The notes below the pieces were generated by a model, which saw only the letters and a program-made list of their open reading frames with translations, had not been told where the DNA came from and did not search any database. The translations under genes and the position numbers were made by a program. A stretch of DNA of 38,661 nt, from NCBI GenBank assembly GCA_902782665.1, contig CACZOA010000113.1, positions 1 through 38,661 of the forward strand, given 5' to 3'. Origin of the DNA: an uncultured Bacteroidales bacterium (lineage in GTDB: Bacteria; Bacteroidota; Bacteroidia; Bacteroidales; Paludibacteraceae). This document shows positions 17,602 through 25,127 of the stretch, one piece after another. The stretch's first letter is position 1. Each line of letters starts with the position of its first letter.

Positions 17602-17652
17602 CATTCTTTATAAAAAGGATCTGACATACCGCAATATAAGGAAAGATATTTT

Positions 17653-17684
17653 TTTGGATATATAATGTTATTTACATAATTTTG
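17653..17684 (+). promoter_or_regulatory. Canonical promoter of the ATPase/STAS-like module
   Basis: TTTG (17653-17656), exactly 20 nt, then TAATTTTG (17677-17684): a perfect Bacteroidetes promoter. The predicted start is near 17691, about 20 nt before the ATG at 17710. The module is therefore independently expressed and not dependent on lysA. Confidence 0.75.
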
Positions 17685-17709
17685 TATCAAACTGCAAGTC
17701 AAAAAGACA

Positions 17710-18420
17710 ATGACAAAAAGTAATATCTTTAATATACTAGAGGATTATTTTCTTTACGTTGGAAGATCTGACATAAAAACAACGTCTTCTACCGTTAATG
17801 CAATAATCGAAATTCACAACTCTATAGAAAAAAGCATCACAGTTAACCTTGTCTCAAAAATCAATCTTAATGATTCCAATGAAATAAATAGAAAAATAGA
17901 TGAAAATATTGCATCACTGTGTTCGCTAAATGATAATATAAAAAAAATCAAACAATCTATTTCATATTTCCTTAGCGAAATTACAGATAATATGCAGCAA
18001 CATGCCGATACCGATTTTGGTTATATCTATACAAAACACAACGACATTGACAATCAAATTGAAATTATATTAGCAGACGGAGGAATGTCGATATATGGCA
18101 GTTATATAAAAGCCAACAAATTCATTGAGAATATAGAAAACAGTGATATTTTGGCGGTCGGAATAGCCAAAGATGGTTATTCAACAAAAGATAGACCAGA
18201 AGCCGAAAATCGTGGATATGGGCTTTCTTCTAATATTAAAATGATAAACAAAGGACTAAATGGTGATTTTGCTATTATGTCAGGAAATGCCTTGTACATT
18301 TCCTCGATAGACAAACTAATAGAGTTGCCTGAACAACTAGATTGGAAAGGCACACTAGTTTTAGCAATAATTCCAACCGACATTCCTTCTACTTTCAGTT
18401 TTTACGATTATATAAAATGA
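17710..18420 (+). CDS. GHKL-type ATP-binding protein (anti-sigma/histidine-kinase-like ATPase), accessory
   Basis: 236 residues with a C-terminal GHKL ATPase fold. The N-box is FLSEITDNMQQHAD (Glu90, Asn94, His98), the G1 box is LADGGMSI (Asp123, Gly125) and the G2 box is RGYGLSSNI (168-176). There is no His-phosphorylation (DHp) domain, no membrane segment and no receiver. The N-terminal 80 residues are helical and unassigned. This resembles the stand-alone kinases of partner-switching systems (SpoIIAB/RsbW type), which fits the STAS-like partner 6 nt downstream. No published function is known to me for this pair. Base composition is visibly more AT-rich than lysA or nhaD, suggesting recent acquisition. 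Confidence 0.8.
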   Translation: MTKSNIFNILEDYFLYVGRSDIKTTSSTVNAIIEIHNSIEKSITVNLVSKINLNDSNEINRKIDENIASLCSLNDNIKKIKQSISYFLSEITDNMQQHADTDFGYIYTKHNDIDNQIEIILADGGMSIYGSYIKANKFIENIENSDILAVGIAKDGYSTKDRPEAENRGYGLSSNIKMINKGLNGDFAIMSGNALYISSIDKLIELPEQLDWKGTLVLAIIPTDIPSTFSFYDYIK

Positions 18421-18426
18421 TCAATC

Positions 18427-18783
18427 ATGAGCAACATAACTTTAAAAATCAAAGACATATATGGTTTAGAAATCAAAACAAGACGCATGATGGAAGATTT
18501 TGCAAACTCTCTTTCTTTTGATAATTCATATCTTCTTGACTTCGAAGGTATTGAGCAAATTTCAAGATCAGCAGCTGACGAATTGTATAATATTATCAAC
18601 GATCATCCATCTATAAAAGTTGTCAATATGTCACCTTTTGTACGAAAGATGTTTGATATAGTTACAATATCCAGATTTTCGCCAAGGGAAAGAACAAATT
18701 CGACATCAGAAATAATCAAATGCAATACAATAGAAGAACTATCAGATTATTTCGCCACCTTAAAAAAATCAGCACAAAATTAA
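18427..18783 (+). CDS. STAS-like protein (DUF4325), partner of the GHKL ATPase
   Basis: 118 residues. The core LLDFEGIEQISRSAADELYN followed by KVVNMSPFVRKMFDIV is the DUF4325 pattern, a STAS-like fold related to anti-sigma-factor antagonists. In classical partner switching the ATPase phosphorylates a Ser at the end of the strand before helix 1; here Ser46 and Ser48 of QISRSAADE lie at the corresponding place, which is an inference from alignment by eye. It starts 6 nt after the ATPase stop, so the two are translated from one mRNA. No sigma factor or effector gene is adjacent, so the output of the switch, if it is one, must be elsewhere or be the STAS protein itself. Confidence 0.8.
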   Translation: MSNITLKIKDIYGLEIKTRRMMEDFANSLSFDNSYLLDFEGIEQISRSAADELYNIINDHPSIKVVNMSPFVRKMFDIVTISRFSPRERTNSTSEIIKCNTIEELSDYFATLKKSAQN

Positions 18784-18794
18784 ACTACCAAAAT

Positions 18795-18825
18795 ATGCGT
18801 GATTCAGAAATTGGTCACGCATTTT
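18795..18825. terminator. Copy 2 of the duplicated hairpin, between the STAS-like gene and the abi relic
   Basis: ATGCGTGA (18795-18802) pairs with TCACGCAT (18815-18822), followed on the plus strand by TTTTT broken only by the stem end. It stands 11 bases after the STAS-like gene stop and 6 bases from the end of the minus-strand abi relic, so it can terminate both. It is 29/30 identical to 17551-17580. Confidence 0.75.
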
Positions 18826-18830
18826 TGATT

Positions 18831-19068
18831 TCACATCCAAAGCGGTTCACCCTCCCAATTTTTTGGAAAGCCCATAGCTTTTGTATAAAGAATGATTTTC
18901 TTTTGGGAATCGCAGCATTGGATACAAATAACCACTTAAACGATAATATCCAACCCTATCAATATACCTTTGTGCAAAATCAACATCTTCTATAACAAGA
19001 CCTCTATCCAATAAAAGAGATACAATGTCGGATGTGCATGAGAAATGTTTTTTGTACTGTACACTCAT
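18831..19068 (-). pseudogene. Internally deleted Abi_2/AbiF abortive-infection gene
   Basis: From ATG 19066-19068 the frame reads MSVQYKKHFSCTSDIVSLLL, then DRGLVIEDVDFAQRYIDRVG, YYRLSGYLYP and KENHSLYK: the typical N-terminus of Abi_2 proteins (about 60 residues). It then goes out of register and stops at 18847. In another frame, starting at the same spot, the sequence reads KAMGFPKNWEGEPLWM and stops at 18831: this looks like the usual C-terminus of the same family (GFPxNW...PLW). So both ends of the gene are present and the middle (roughly 200 codons for a family of about 300 residues) has been lost, with a frame change at the junction near 18875-18885. Abi_2/AbiF proteins act in phage defence. 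This copy cannot make the full protein. Confidence 0.78.
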
Positions 19069-19084
19069 AATATTATAAAAATAA

Positions 19085-19128
19085 AACGACCCCCGATTTG
19101 AGCATCCACGAGAGGCTTGGGGGTTCTA
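19085..19128 (-). ncRNA. abiF-type structured RNA upstream of the abi relic
   Basis: On the minus strand ACCCCC (19119-19124) pairs with GGGGGT (19089-19094), enclosing the conserved-looking loop region AAGCCTCTCGTGGATGC. I recognise this as the abiF RNA motif, a structured RNA reported by comparative genomics next to abiF/Abi_2 genes, mainly in Bacteroidetes. A good promoter ends just upstream and predicts a 5' end within a few bases of the first stem. The identification rests on memory of the motif plus the adjacent Abi_2 relic, not on a search. The element looks intact although its protein partner is broken. Confidence 0.7.
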
Positions 19129-19134
19129 GTACTG

Positions 19135-19165
19135 CAAAAGTATGAACTTATTTCCAAACAGACAA
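19135..19165 (-). promoter_or_regulatory. Promoter of the abiF-type RNA
   Basis: On the minus strand TTG (19163-19165), 20 nt, then TACTTTTG (19135-19142), a perfect -7 element. The predicted start is near 19128, directly at the base of the RNA stem. Confidence 0.65.
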
Positions 19166-19280
19166 CTTTTCAAACAAAAAAAATTCTTTATCGACTATTA
19201 TCATCCGATTTTATCAATCATACATTTCAAACTATTACCAATTGATTTGCAACCTCTTAATTGGCTAAATATTATAATTA

Positions 19281-19313
19281 TTTTCAATTTTCACCAGCGA
19301 TTCATTATCTTTG
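19281..19313 (+). promoter_or_regulatory. Promoter of the MGMT-type gene
   Basis: TTTC (19282-19285), 20 nt, then TATCTTTG (19306-19313). The predicted leader to the ATG at 19369 is about 50 nt. Confidence 0.55.
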
Positions 19314-19368
19314 CATAAAACATATACGTTACAGAAAACGGGATTCAACTTTACCACAGACAAAGTAT

Positions 19369-19677
19369 ATGGACATTCGCGAACGTGTACTAAATGCCAC
19401 AAACATCACTGAATTCCAAAGGAAAGTATATCTAGAGCTACTCTCTATTCCTTGTGGAAAGACAATATCATACAAAGAACTCGGCAAAAGAATCGGATGC
19501 AATTGTCCACAAGCAATCGGACAAGCCCTCAAACGCAATCCTTTTGCTCCTGATGTCCCATGCCACAGAGTAATTGCCAGCGATGGATCAATAGGTGGAT
19601 TTTTCGGCCATAGAACCGGTGAAATGATCAAAAGGAAGGCGAAGATGCTGGAAGAAGAGCAAAAGAATAAAATTTAG
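19369..19677 (+). CDS. Methylated-DNA-protein cysteine methyltransferase, catalytic domain only
   Basis: 102 residues from MDIRERVLNA. It contains the full DNA-binding and catalytic domain of O6-alkylguanine-DNA alkyltransferases: TEFQRKVYLELLSIPCGKTI, SYKELGKRIG, QAIGQALKRNP and the acceptor motif PCHRV (Cys65). The residue that alkyltransferase-like (ATL) proteins replace is Cys here, so it should be active in removing alkyl groups from guanine, one use per protein. The N-terminal domain of Ogt/Ada is absent; such short forms are common. A TTG codon at 19261 is in frame but lies upstream of the promoter, so ATG 19369 is the start. It stands alone. Confidence 0.9.
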   Translation: MDIRERVLNATNITEFQRKVYLELLSIPCGKTISYKELGKRIGCNCPQAIGQALKRNPFAPDVPCHRVIASDGSIGGFFGHRTGEMIKRKAKMLEEEQKNKI

Positions 19678-19919
19678 CAATCTAAATAAAAAATCTGTTT
19701 TGAAAACAACATTTTTGAAATGGCTCATCTACGTCATCTTCAATCGAAATCTCTTAAACAATTTTACACATTTTCCTAACCTCTTTTTCGAATTTAATTC
19801 CCAATAAAACACCACAGTGCATCTTTTGTAGAAATGTAATTAAATGATGAAAAAGTGATAAATAAAGCATCTACGTCAAATAAAATATTTATGTTTTAAT
19901 CATGATAAAGAAATTTTTC

Positions 19920-19927
19920 TACATTTG
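19920..19927 (+). promoter_or_regulatory. -7 element directly before the 19935 gene
   Basis: TACATTTG, 7 nt before the ATG at 19935; a TTTA 21 nt further upstream could be the -33 part. If used, transcription would begin almost at the start codon, so the message would be leaderless or nearly so. The rest of the 257-bp gap 19678-19934 is AT-rich and shows nothing else. Confidence 0.45.
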
Positions 19928-19934
19928 CACATAA

Positions 19935-20339
19935 ATGAAACGGGCACATTGCATTGTATGTTTTTTGACGGCTCTCGTTGCCGTTTGGCTGACAGCATTA
20001 ACTAACTGGCAGGAACAGGACACGTGTGACAAGCTTAGCATCCAACAAAACATAGAGTCCGTTTTCCAAAATCCAAACCATCAGATTCATCATGAGGCGA
20101 CACTGACAGATGCCGCACAAATCTATCGAATTTGCAGTTCTCGGCCTCAACGCAACATCACGACTCAAGATTCAAGATGCCACAGAATGGATTTCCCATC
20201 CTATGGCTCCACACGTCGACATATCACTAACCTTCTTTATTCCTACCACGATAGCAGATGGAGTCTCAAATCACACCCTATCTGTCTTTCTTTCTCATGC
20301 GATTACTATGTGTTCGCATTGAGACACATCATTCGTTAG
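19935..20339 (+). CDS. Small exported hypothetical protein upstream of nhaD
   Basis: 134 residues. Residues 1-23 (MKRAHCIVCFLTALVAVWLT) form a signal peptide or membrane anchor. The rest is polar, with a central CSSRPQR motif and a conserved-looking end SCDYYVFALRHIIR. I recall similar SRPQR...DYYVxALRH proteins as short unknowns in Bacteroidales, but cannot name a family or function. It precedes nhaD by 144 nt with no terminator between, so it may be co-transcribed with the antiporter. Confidence 0.55.
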   Translation: MKRAHCIVCFLTALVAVWLTALTNWQEQDTCDKLSIQQNIESVFQNPNHQIHHEATLTDAAQIYRICSSRPQRNITTQDSRCHRMDFPSYGSTRRHITNLLYSYHDSRWSLKSHPICLSFSCDYYVFALRHIIR

Positions 20340-20407
20340 CTCTGTTGCCTCTGCCGTTTTCGGCACACTAAACAAATCAACATATTATTAATCAAAACTC
20401 GACAACT

Positions 20408-20560
20408 ATGCCCAATATTAAAAGTTTGGAGATGGCTGTTGCTGTCTCGGCATACCAAACGTCGACTACCAAATATTTAAAACATGGCAACTCTAACAAT
20501 AGCGATAATTATCGTATTCTGTATTGGCTATTTTTTCATAGCCGTCGAAAGTGTCACTAA
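20408..20560 (+). CDS. Possible 50-residue small ORF overlapping the start of nhaD
   Basis: ATG at 20408 opens a frame MPNIKSLEMAVAVSAYQTST followed by about 30 polar residues, ending at TAA 20558-20560. It overlaps the nhaD start by 77 nt in another frame. The first 25 residues look protein-like (amphipathic, with KSLEMAVAVSA), the rest is likely incidental. It could be a small protein or an upstream ORF that couples translation to nhaD. Low certainty. Confidence 0.3.
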   Translation: MPNIKSLEMAVAVSAYQTSTTKYLKHGNSNNSDNYRILYWLFFHSRRKCH

Positions 20561-21827
20561 AATCAACAAAGCTGCCATCGCTCTATTGATGCTTGTGGCG
20601 ACATGGACTTTGTTTATGATGAACCCTGCCAACTACCTGCCAAATGCAGTGGACGGGCAGACAGCGTCCGTGGTCAGTGAGGTGATAGAACGTCATCTGG
20701 GAGCGACCTCGACAACCTTATTCTTCTTGATGGGAGCGATGACCATCGTCGAACTTGTCGATCAGAATGGCGGATTCAATTTTGTCCGCGACGCGATGCA
20801 AACTCGGAGCAAACGTGCTCTGTTGTGGCGTATCGCCTTCATGACGTTTTTCCTTTCCGCCATATTGGACAATCTGACCACATCTATCGTGATGATCATG
20901 ATTCTCAGAAAATTGGTCGACAATCATAAAGACCGTATCATCTATGCTTCTCTGGTAATCATCGCAGCCAACAGTGGAGGTGCATTCTCACCTATCGGAG
21001 ACGTCACTACCATAATGTTGTGGAACAAAGGTGTGATCACAGCATCTGGAGTCATCAGTGAGCTGATTTTGCCTTCGATTGTCTCCATGGTAATTCCTGC
21101 TTACATTATGTCTTTATCGCTGAAAGGTCAGCTTTCATCCGAATCCGACCTGACACAGGTGAGTGAAGAGAACGGTCTGTCTGCCACACAACGCAAGTGC
21201 ATCTTCTTCCTTGGTGTAGGAGGCCTCATCTTCGTGCCAATCTTCAAAAGCATCACTCATCTGCCTCCTTTCGTAGGCATATTATTGGTATTGAGCGTAC
21301 TTTGGACAGTCACAGAAATCTTTTTCGCTCATGCGGAAACTACAGAGGAAAACAATTCGATGCAGAAACGTGTGGCACAAATACTCACTCGCATAGACAT
21401 GTCAACGATTCTTTTCTTCCTCGGTATTCTGATGGCAGTGGCCTGTCTGGAGACGATCGGTGTGTTGACAATGCTTGGTGAAGGATTGAATTCCGTCTTC
21501 GACAGCAATAATTATCTGATAACCGGAATAATCGGTGTGCTTTCTTCCATAGTCGACAATGTGCCATTGGTTGCAGGTTGTATGGGAATGTATCCAGTGG
21601 CTCCAACAGGTGATATGGCAGTCGACGGAATTTTCTGGCAGCTTTTGGCATACTGCGCAGGTGTCGGAGGATCAATGCTAATCATCGGTTCCGCAGCAGG
21701 AGTTGTGGTGATGGGATTGGAGAAAATCACATTCGGATGGTATCTGAAACACATTTCGTGGATTGTTCTGCTTGGTTATCTCGCAGGAATGTTGTGCTAC
21801 TGGGTAGAAAAGACATTCATATTCTGA
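20484..21827 (+). CDS. nhaD: Na+/H+ antiporter of the NhaD / ion transporter family
   Basis: 447 residues with about twelve membrane helices. The two pseudo-repeats of the ion-transporter fold are marked by LDNLTTSIVM (from residue 128) and VDNVPLVAG in the second half, and by the pore-loop segments ANSGGAFSPIGDVTTIMLW and GVGGSMLIIGSAAGVVVMG. These are NhaD hallmarks. NhaD exports sodium or lithium ions in exchange for protons and supports pH and salt tolerance. It starts at ATG 20484 (MATLTIAIIIVFC), has no Shine-Dalgarno sequence, and is closed by a hairpin at 21852-21880. Confidence 0.93.
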   Translation: MATLTIAIIIVFCIGYFFIAVESVTKINKAAIALLMLVATWTLFMMNPANYLPNAVDGQTASVVSEVIERHLGATSTTLFFLMGAMTIVELVDQNGGFNFVRDAMQTRSKRALLWRIAFMTFFLSAILDNLTTSIVMIMILRKLVDNHKDRIIYASLVIIAANSGGAFSPIGDVTTIMLWNKGVITASGVISELILPSIVSMVIPAYIMSLSLKGQLSSESDLTQVSEENGLSATQRKCIFFLGVGGLIFVPIFKSITHLPPFVGILLVLSVLWTVTEIFFAHAETTEENNSMQKRVAQILTRIDMSTILFFLGILMAVACLETIGVLTMLGEGLNSVFDSNNYLITGIIGVLSSIVDNVPLVAGCMGMYPVAPTGDMAVDGIFWQLLAYCAGVGGSMLIIGSAAGVVVMGLEKITFGWYLKHISWIVLLGYLAGMLCYWVEKTFIF

Positions 21828-21851
21828 TATAGGTCAATCTATTAAATTAAG

Positions 21852-21882
21852 AGGCTGGATTATGTATGGGAATCCAGCCTTT
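21852..21882 (+). terminator. Terminator between nhaD and the convergent HD gene
   Basis: AGGCTGGATT (21852-21861) pairs perfectly with AATCCAGCCT (21871-21880), 9-nt loop, followed by TTCTAT. The stem is strong but the T tract is poor. It lies 25 bases after the nhaD stop. Confidence 0.6.
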
Positions 21883-21913
21883 CTATCAAAATAAAGTTAA
21901 AACATGACTGTTT

Positions 21914-22582
21914 TTAACATATCTCTGATCCGTTAATTTTCAGTTTGAATTTCAGATTCAAGTATGAAGCGGCTTTCTGACACAGTTTCATACGGCTCAA
22001 AAATATCTCAAAATATTCAAGCACAGGACTTATTTCCGTGTCAAGAGTAAGCGAAAGGATTAACGATGTACGGTCATCCGACACACAGATATGATTCTCC
22101 GTCACAGCATAATTCACTCTGTCATGAATGTCGAATGAACTTTTGTCTATGTTTCTCACACGTGATCGACGGACATCACTTTTATCAGCAATTATAATGG
22201 CGGCCGCCACATCACTTACCGGGAAAGCTGTGCTTTCATCATGATTGCCAATAGCCGCTATAACCTTAGCGATATCTTCGTAATGCATTCCCAGTTTGTC
22301 AAGTATACGGAATGCCATTATAGCACCCGACTGTGCATGGTCTATTCTGTTGATGACATTTCCGATATCATGCATATAACCTGCAATACGAGCCAGCTCC
22401 ACATCATTTGGATCATAACCAAGTTGCTCAAGCATATCTCCTGCACTTTTTGACACACGCATCACATGTGCAAAACTATGCTCTGTAAATCCCATACGTT
22501 CAAGTGAGAGATCAGCACGTTTGATATATGTCTTGATTTCTTCGTTTTTCCGTATTTCCTTAAATGTTATTGTCTGCCTCAT
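21914..22582 (-). CDS. HD-domain phosphohydrolase
   Basis: 222 residues, cytoplasmic. Metal-binding residues of the HD superfamily are visible: His39 (SFAHVMRV), His71-Asp72 (GYMHDIGN), a second His pair DHAQSG (His82) and NHDE (His114), and Asp133 in IADKSD. This spacing is like the single-domain HD hydrolases that cut nucleotides or nucleotide second messengers. The C-terminal 60 residues (ENHICVSDDRTSLILSLTLD onward) form a separate small domain I do not recognise. It is a single gene, convergent with nhaD and 100 bp from the ABC exporter. Substrate unknown. Confidence 0.85.
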   Translation of the reverse strand: MRQTITFKEIRKNEEIKTYIKRADLSLERMGFTEHSFAHVMRVSKSAGDMLEQLGYDPNDVELARIAGYMHDIGNVINRIDHAQSGAIMAFRILDKLGMHYEDIAKVIAAIGNHDESTAFPVSDVAAAIIIADKSDVRRSRVRNIDKSSFDIHDRVNYAVTENHICVSDDRTSLILSLTLDTEISPVLEYFEIFLSRMKLCQKAASYLNLKFKLKINGSEIC

Positions 22583-22682
22583 AAATCATAAATATTTTGC
22601 GACACGAAAATAATGTATAATTGTCAAATCGCTATTTCAGAAATGTTAAAATCCGTCTTTCCAATAATCAAGACGACTGATA

Positions 22683-24470
22683 TCATACCCCCATCTGAGT
22701 CTTGGCGATCTTCTCTATATTCAAACTTCTTGCAGACGCGTCGAAAATTCTGCGGTAGACGCCATTCTTAGCATAACACTCTTCATGAGTGCCGTGTTCC
22801 ATCACCCTACCCTTTTCCAACGAATATATCATCTCAGAGTCGATAATCTGCGACAGACTATGCGAGATGATGATGACGGTGCGGTTCTGTTTGATGGCGT
22901 CAATACTGTTTTTGATCTGCTCAGTAGCGATAGCGTCAAGGCTGGCTGTCGGCTCATCAAGGAATATGATCGGAGGGTTCTTAATGAACATTCTGGCAAT
23001 AGCCACTCGTTGCTGTTGTCCGCCCGACAATTCCGTCGCCTTGCTTTTGAATCCATTAGGCAAAGCCACCACCTGATCGTAAAGAAACGCTTTTTTAGCA
23101 GCCTCCATCACCTCTTCATCCGTAGCGTCGACATTACCATATCGGATATTCTCTTCGATAGTACCGTCGAAAATATGATTCTTCTGAAGCACAAGTCCGA
23201 TATTATCTCGTAGATACTGTGTGTCCCAATCTTTTAGGCTCACACCATCAAGAAGAACGTCTCCGCAATCCTGCTCATAGAATTTATCCAGAAGATTGAT
23301 TATTGTACTTTTACCAGCTCCAGATAGTCCGACCAAAGCGGTGATCTTGCCACTTTCAATCTTCATATTGATATCGTGAAGAGCCTTTGTCCCATTAGGA
23401 TAAGTGAAGTCGACGTGACGCAATTCAAATTCACCCCTGATCTTTTCCGGACGATGTTTGCCACTCTTCTCCGTCTCCTCTGTACCAGCGTCGAGAATCT
23501 CAAAGAATCCGTTTGCATAAATCAAAGCATCATTGAAATCATCATAGATTCTATGAAGCTGACGTGTGGGCGAAGTCACATTGCCAAACAACATGATGTG
23601 ATACATGATCGCACCGATGGTCATATCTCCGTTGAGCACAAGAAAAGCGGTCAGGATAATGATCAAAACCACACCGATCTGCTCGACAAACGTCTTCACT
23701 CCTTCAAAGAAGAAACTTGTCTGACGTGTCTTCAGCTGATTTTCTGTGATATTTTTCTGAAGTTCAAGCTGTTTCTTTCCTTCTATCTGTTCACGGTTAA
23801 ATGATTTGATGACGGTGATGCTTTCAAGAATAGTCATGATACCGTGGCTCTTAGCCTCACGAAAATCTTTATGTTGCGTACGCCATCCCTTCAGTTTGTG
23901 TGCCTGCAAATACGTGATATAAAAATAGATAGGCACTATAACAAGGGCGACGGTGCCGACATAGACATTCTGTTTGAACATCAGCACCAACGCAAGGATA
24001 GCGCTGCAAAAAAGAGGCAGGATGTCGATGAAGAAGTTCTGGACAATACGAGTCAAACTCTCCACTCCCCTGTCTATACGAGTCTGCAGTTTACCAGGCT
24101 CATTGCCAGACTTTGTGAAGAAAGCAAGACGATATGTAAGGACTCTTTCTATCACCTCCTGTGCCAAATCCTGAGAGATACAGATCTTCAGTTTCTGTCC
24201 GAAGAATTTTTGTCCGAACTGCACAAGGATAATCATCAGTTCCTTGCCAAGCAAAACAGATGAGATCAAAATAAGGATATCAAGGCCTTCTGCCAAACCT
24301 TTTCCAGCAGTGACAAGAGCATTGATGGAATCGACAGTATAGTTTAGCACAATCGCGTTGACCTGGGCCATAAAAGAGCCGATCAAAGTCAGCATCAACG
24401 TCGCAAAAACAAGCCACTTATACGGCTTGACATAAACCGAAATCCTTTTGAATATTTCTATGACAGACAT
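22683..24470 (-). CDS. ABC exporter, fused permease and ATPase
   Basis: 595 residues: a six-helix ABC transmembrane domain (about 1-325) followed by one nucleotide-binding domain. Walker A is GLSGAGKST (381-389), the Q-loop Gln429, the signature LSGGQ (481-485), Walker B IIFLDE (501-506), and the switch His537 (ISHSLS). All catalytic residues are present, so it can work as a homodimer or pair with another half-transporter; none is adjacent. Family members (MsbA/LmrA type) export lipids, drugs or peptides. The substrate cannot be inferred. No peptidase C39 domain is attached. Confidence 0.93.
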   Translation of the reverse strand: MSVIEIFKRISVYVKPYKWLVFATLMLTLIGSFMAQVNAIVLNYTVDSINALVTAGKGLAEGLDILILISSVLLGKELMIILVQFGQKFFGQKLKICISQDLAQEVIERVLTYRLAFFTKSGNEPGKLQTRIDRGVESLTRIVQNFFIDILPLFCSAILALVLMFKQNVYVGTVALVIVPIYFYITYLQAHKLKGWRTQHKDFREAKSHGIMTILESITVIKSFNREQIEGKKQLELQKNITENQLKTRQTSFFFEGVKTFVEQIGVVLIIILTAFLVLNGDMTIGAIMYHIMLFGNVTSPTRQLHRIYDDFNDALIYANGFFEILDAGTEETEKSGKHRPEKIRGEFELRHVDFTYPNGTKALHDINMKIESGKITALVGLSGAGKSTIINLLDKFYEQDCGDVLLDGVSLKDWDTQYLRDNIGLVLQKNHIFDGTIEENIRYGNVDATDEEVMEAAKKAFLYDQVVALPNGFKSKATELSGGQQQRVAIARMFIKNPPIIFLDEPTASLDAIATEQIKNSIDAIKQNRTVIIISHSLSQIIDSEMIYSLEKGRVMEHGTHEECYAKNGVYRRIFDASARSLNIEKIAKTQMGV

Positions 24471-24546
24471 CTAATAGTGTTTAATTTAATTGCAGATTAA
24501 TTTAGACATATCAGACTACGATCGTTTTTAATGATGCGCAGTACTT

Positions 24547-25092
24547 TTACTTTCCTTCGTTCGGTTCTTTTCTAAGAATAGGCCAAGGTCCATTTTGGTT
24601 GACGACAACTTTACACAAACCTTCTGTTGGATCTTCAACCAACAATATCAATCCCCAAAGATATCCATTATAACGATTATTAATTCTCTTCAAAGTGAAT
24701 GATGTGGCATCCAGTATATCTCCTTCACAGAAGACAATTGAATTACCCATTGGACCATCTGATTCCCAAATACGATGATACATAACTTGCATAGGATTAT
24801 TTTGTTTATCCAACGCAGATAGATGTATTGGTTTGCTAAAATCAACAGGTTCTGATATTTGCTCATTGAATTTCAACAAAGCGGAGACCGACTTGTTGTC
24901 TGAACTAGTATATTCAGCAAATATTTTATAATCCGGGCAACCTATATTATCATGATAAACCTCTAAGTATCTTGGCTTATTCTGACGTACTGTATCACCA
25001 TCAGACGAACCACTCTGATCCAAAGAGGACTCCTGGGCATGAATATTTAAAGCCCACAAAATAGCAAAAAACAAAAAACAATACTTTCTCAT
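24547..25092 (-). CDS. Exported hypothetical protein
   Basis: 181 residues. A clear signal peptide (MRKYCFLFFAILWALNIHAQ) is followed by a Ser/Asp/Gly-rich linker (residues 22-33) and a compact domain with several aromatic residues (YLEVYHDNIGCPDYKIFAEY, YNGYLWGLILLVEDP). I do not recognise the domain. It lies 35 nt downstream of the FNT channel gene on the same strand and may be co-transcribed with it. Confidence 0.65.
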   Translation of the reverse strand: MRKYCFLFFAILWALNIHAQESSLDQSGSSDGDTVRQNKPRYLEVYHDNIGCPDYKIFAEYTSSDNKSVSALLKFNEQISEPVDFSKPIHLSALDKQNNPMQVMYHRIWESDGPMGNSIVFCEGDILDATSFTLKRINNRYNGYLWGLILLVEDPTEGLCKVVVNQNGPWPILRKEPNEGK

Positions 25093-25127
25093 AAATCAAA
25101 AATTTAAGAGTATAAGAGTAATTGTAT

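Noticed and set aside
17551-18825. CRISPR array or insertion sequence bounded by the repeated hairpin
   Set aside because: There are only two copies more than 1.2 kb apart, no terminal inverted repeats with target duplication were found, and neither enclosed gene is a transposase.
18720-18995. Plus-strand open frame running through hairpin copy 2 into the abi relic
   Set aside because: It is out of frame with the STAS-like gene and crosses a terminator and a minus-strand relic; no protein features.
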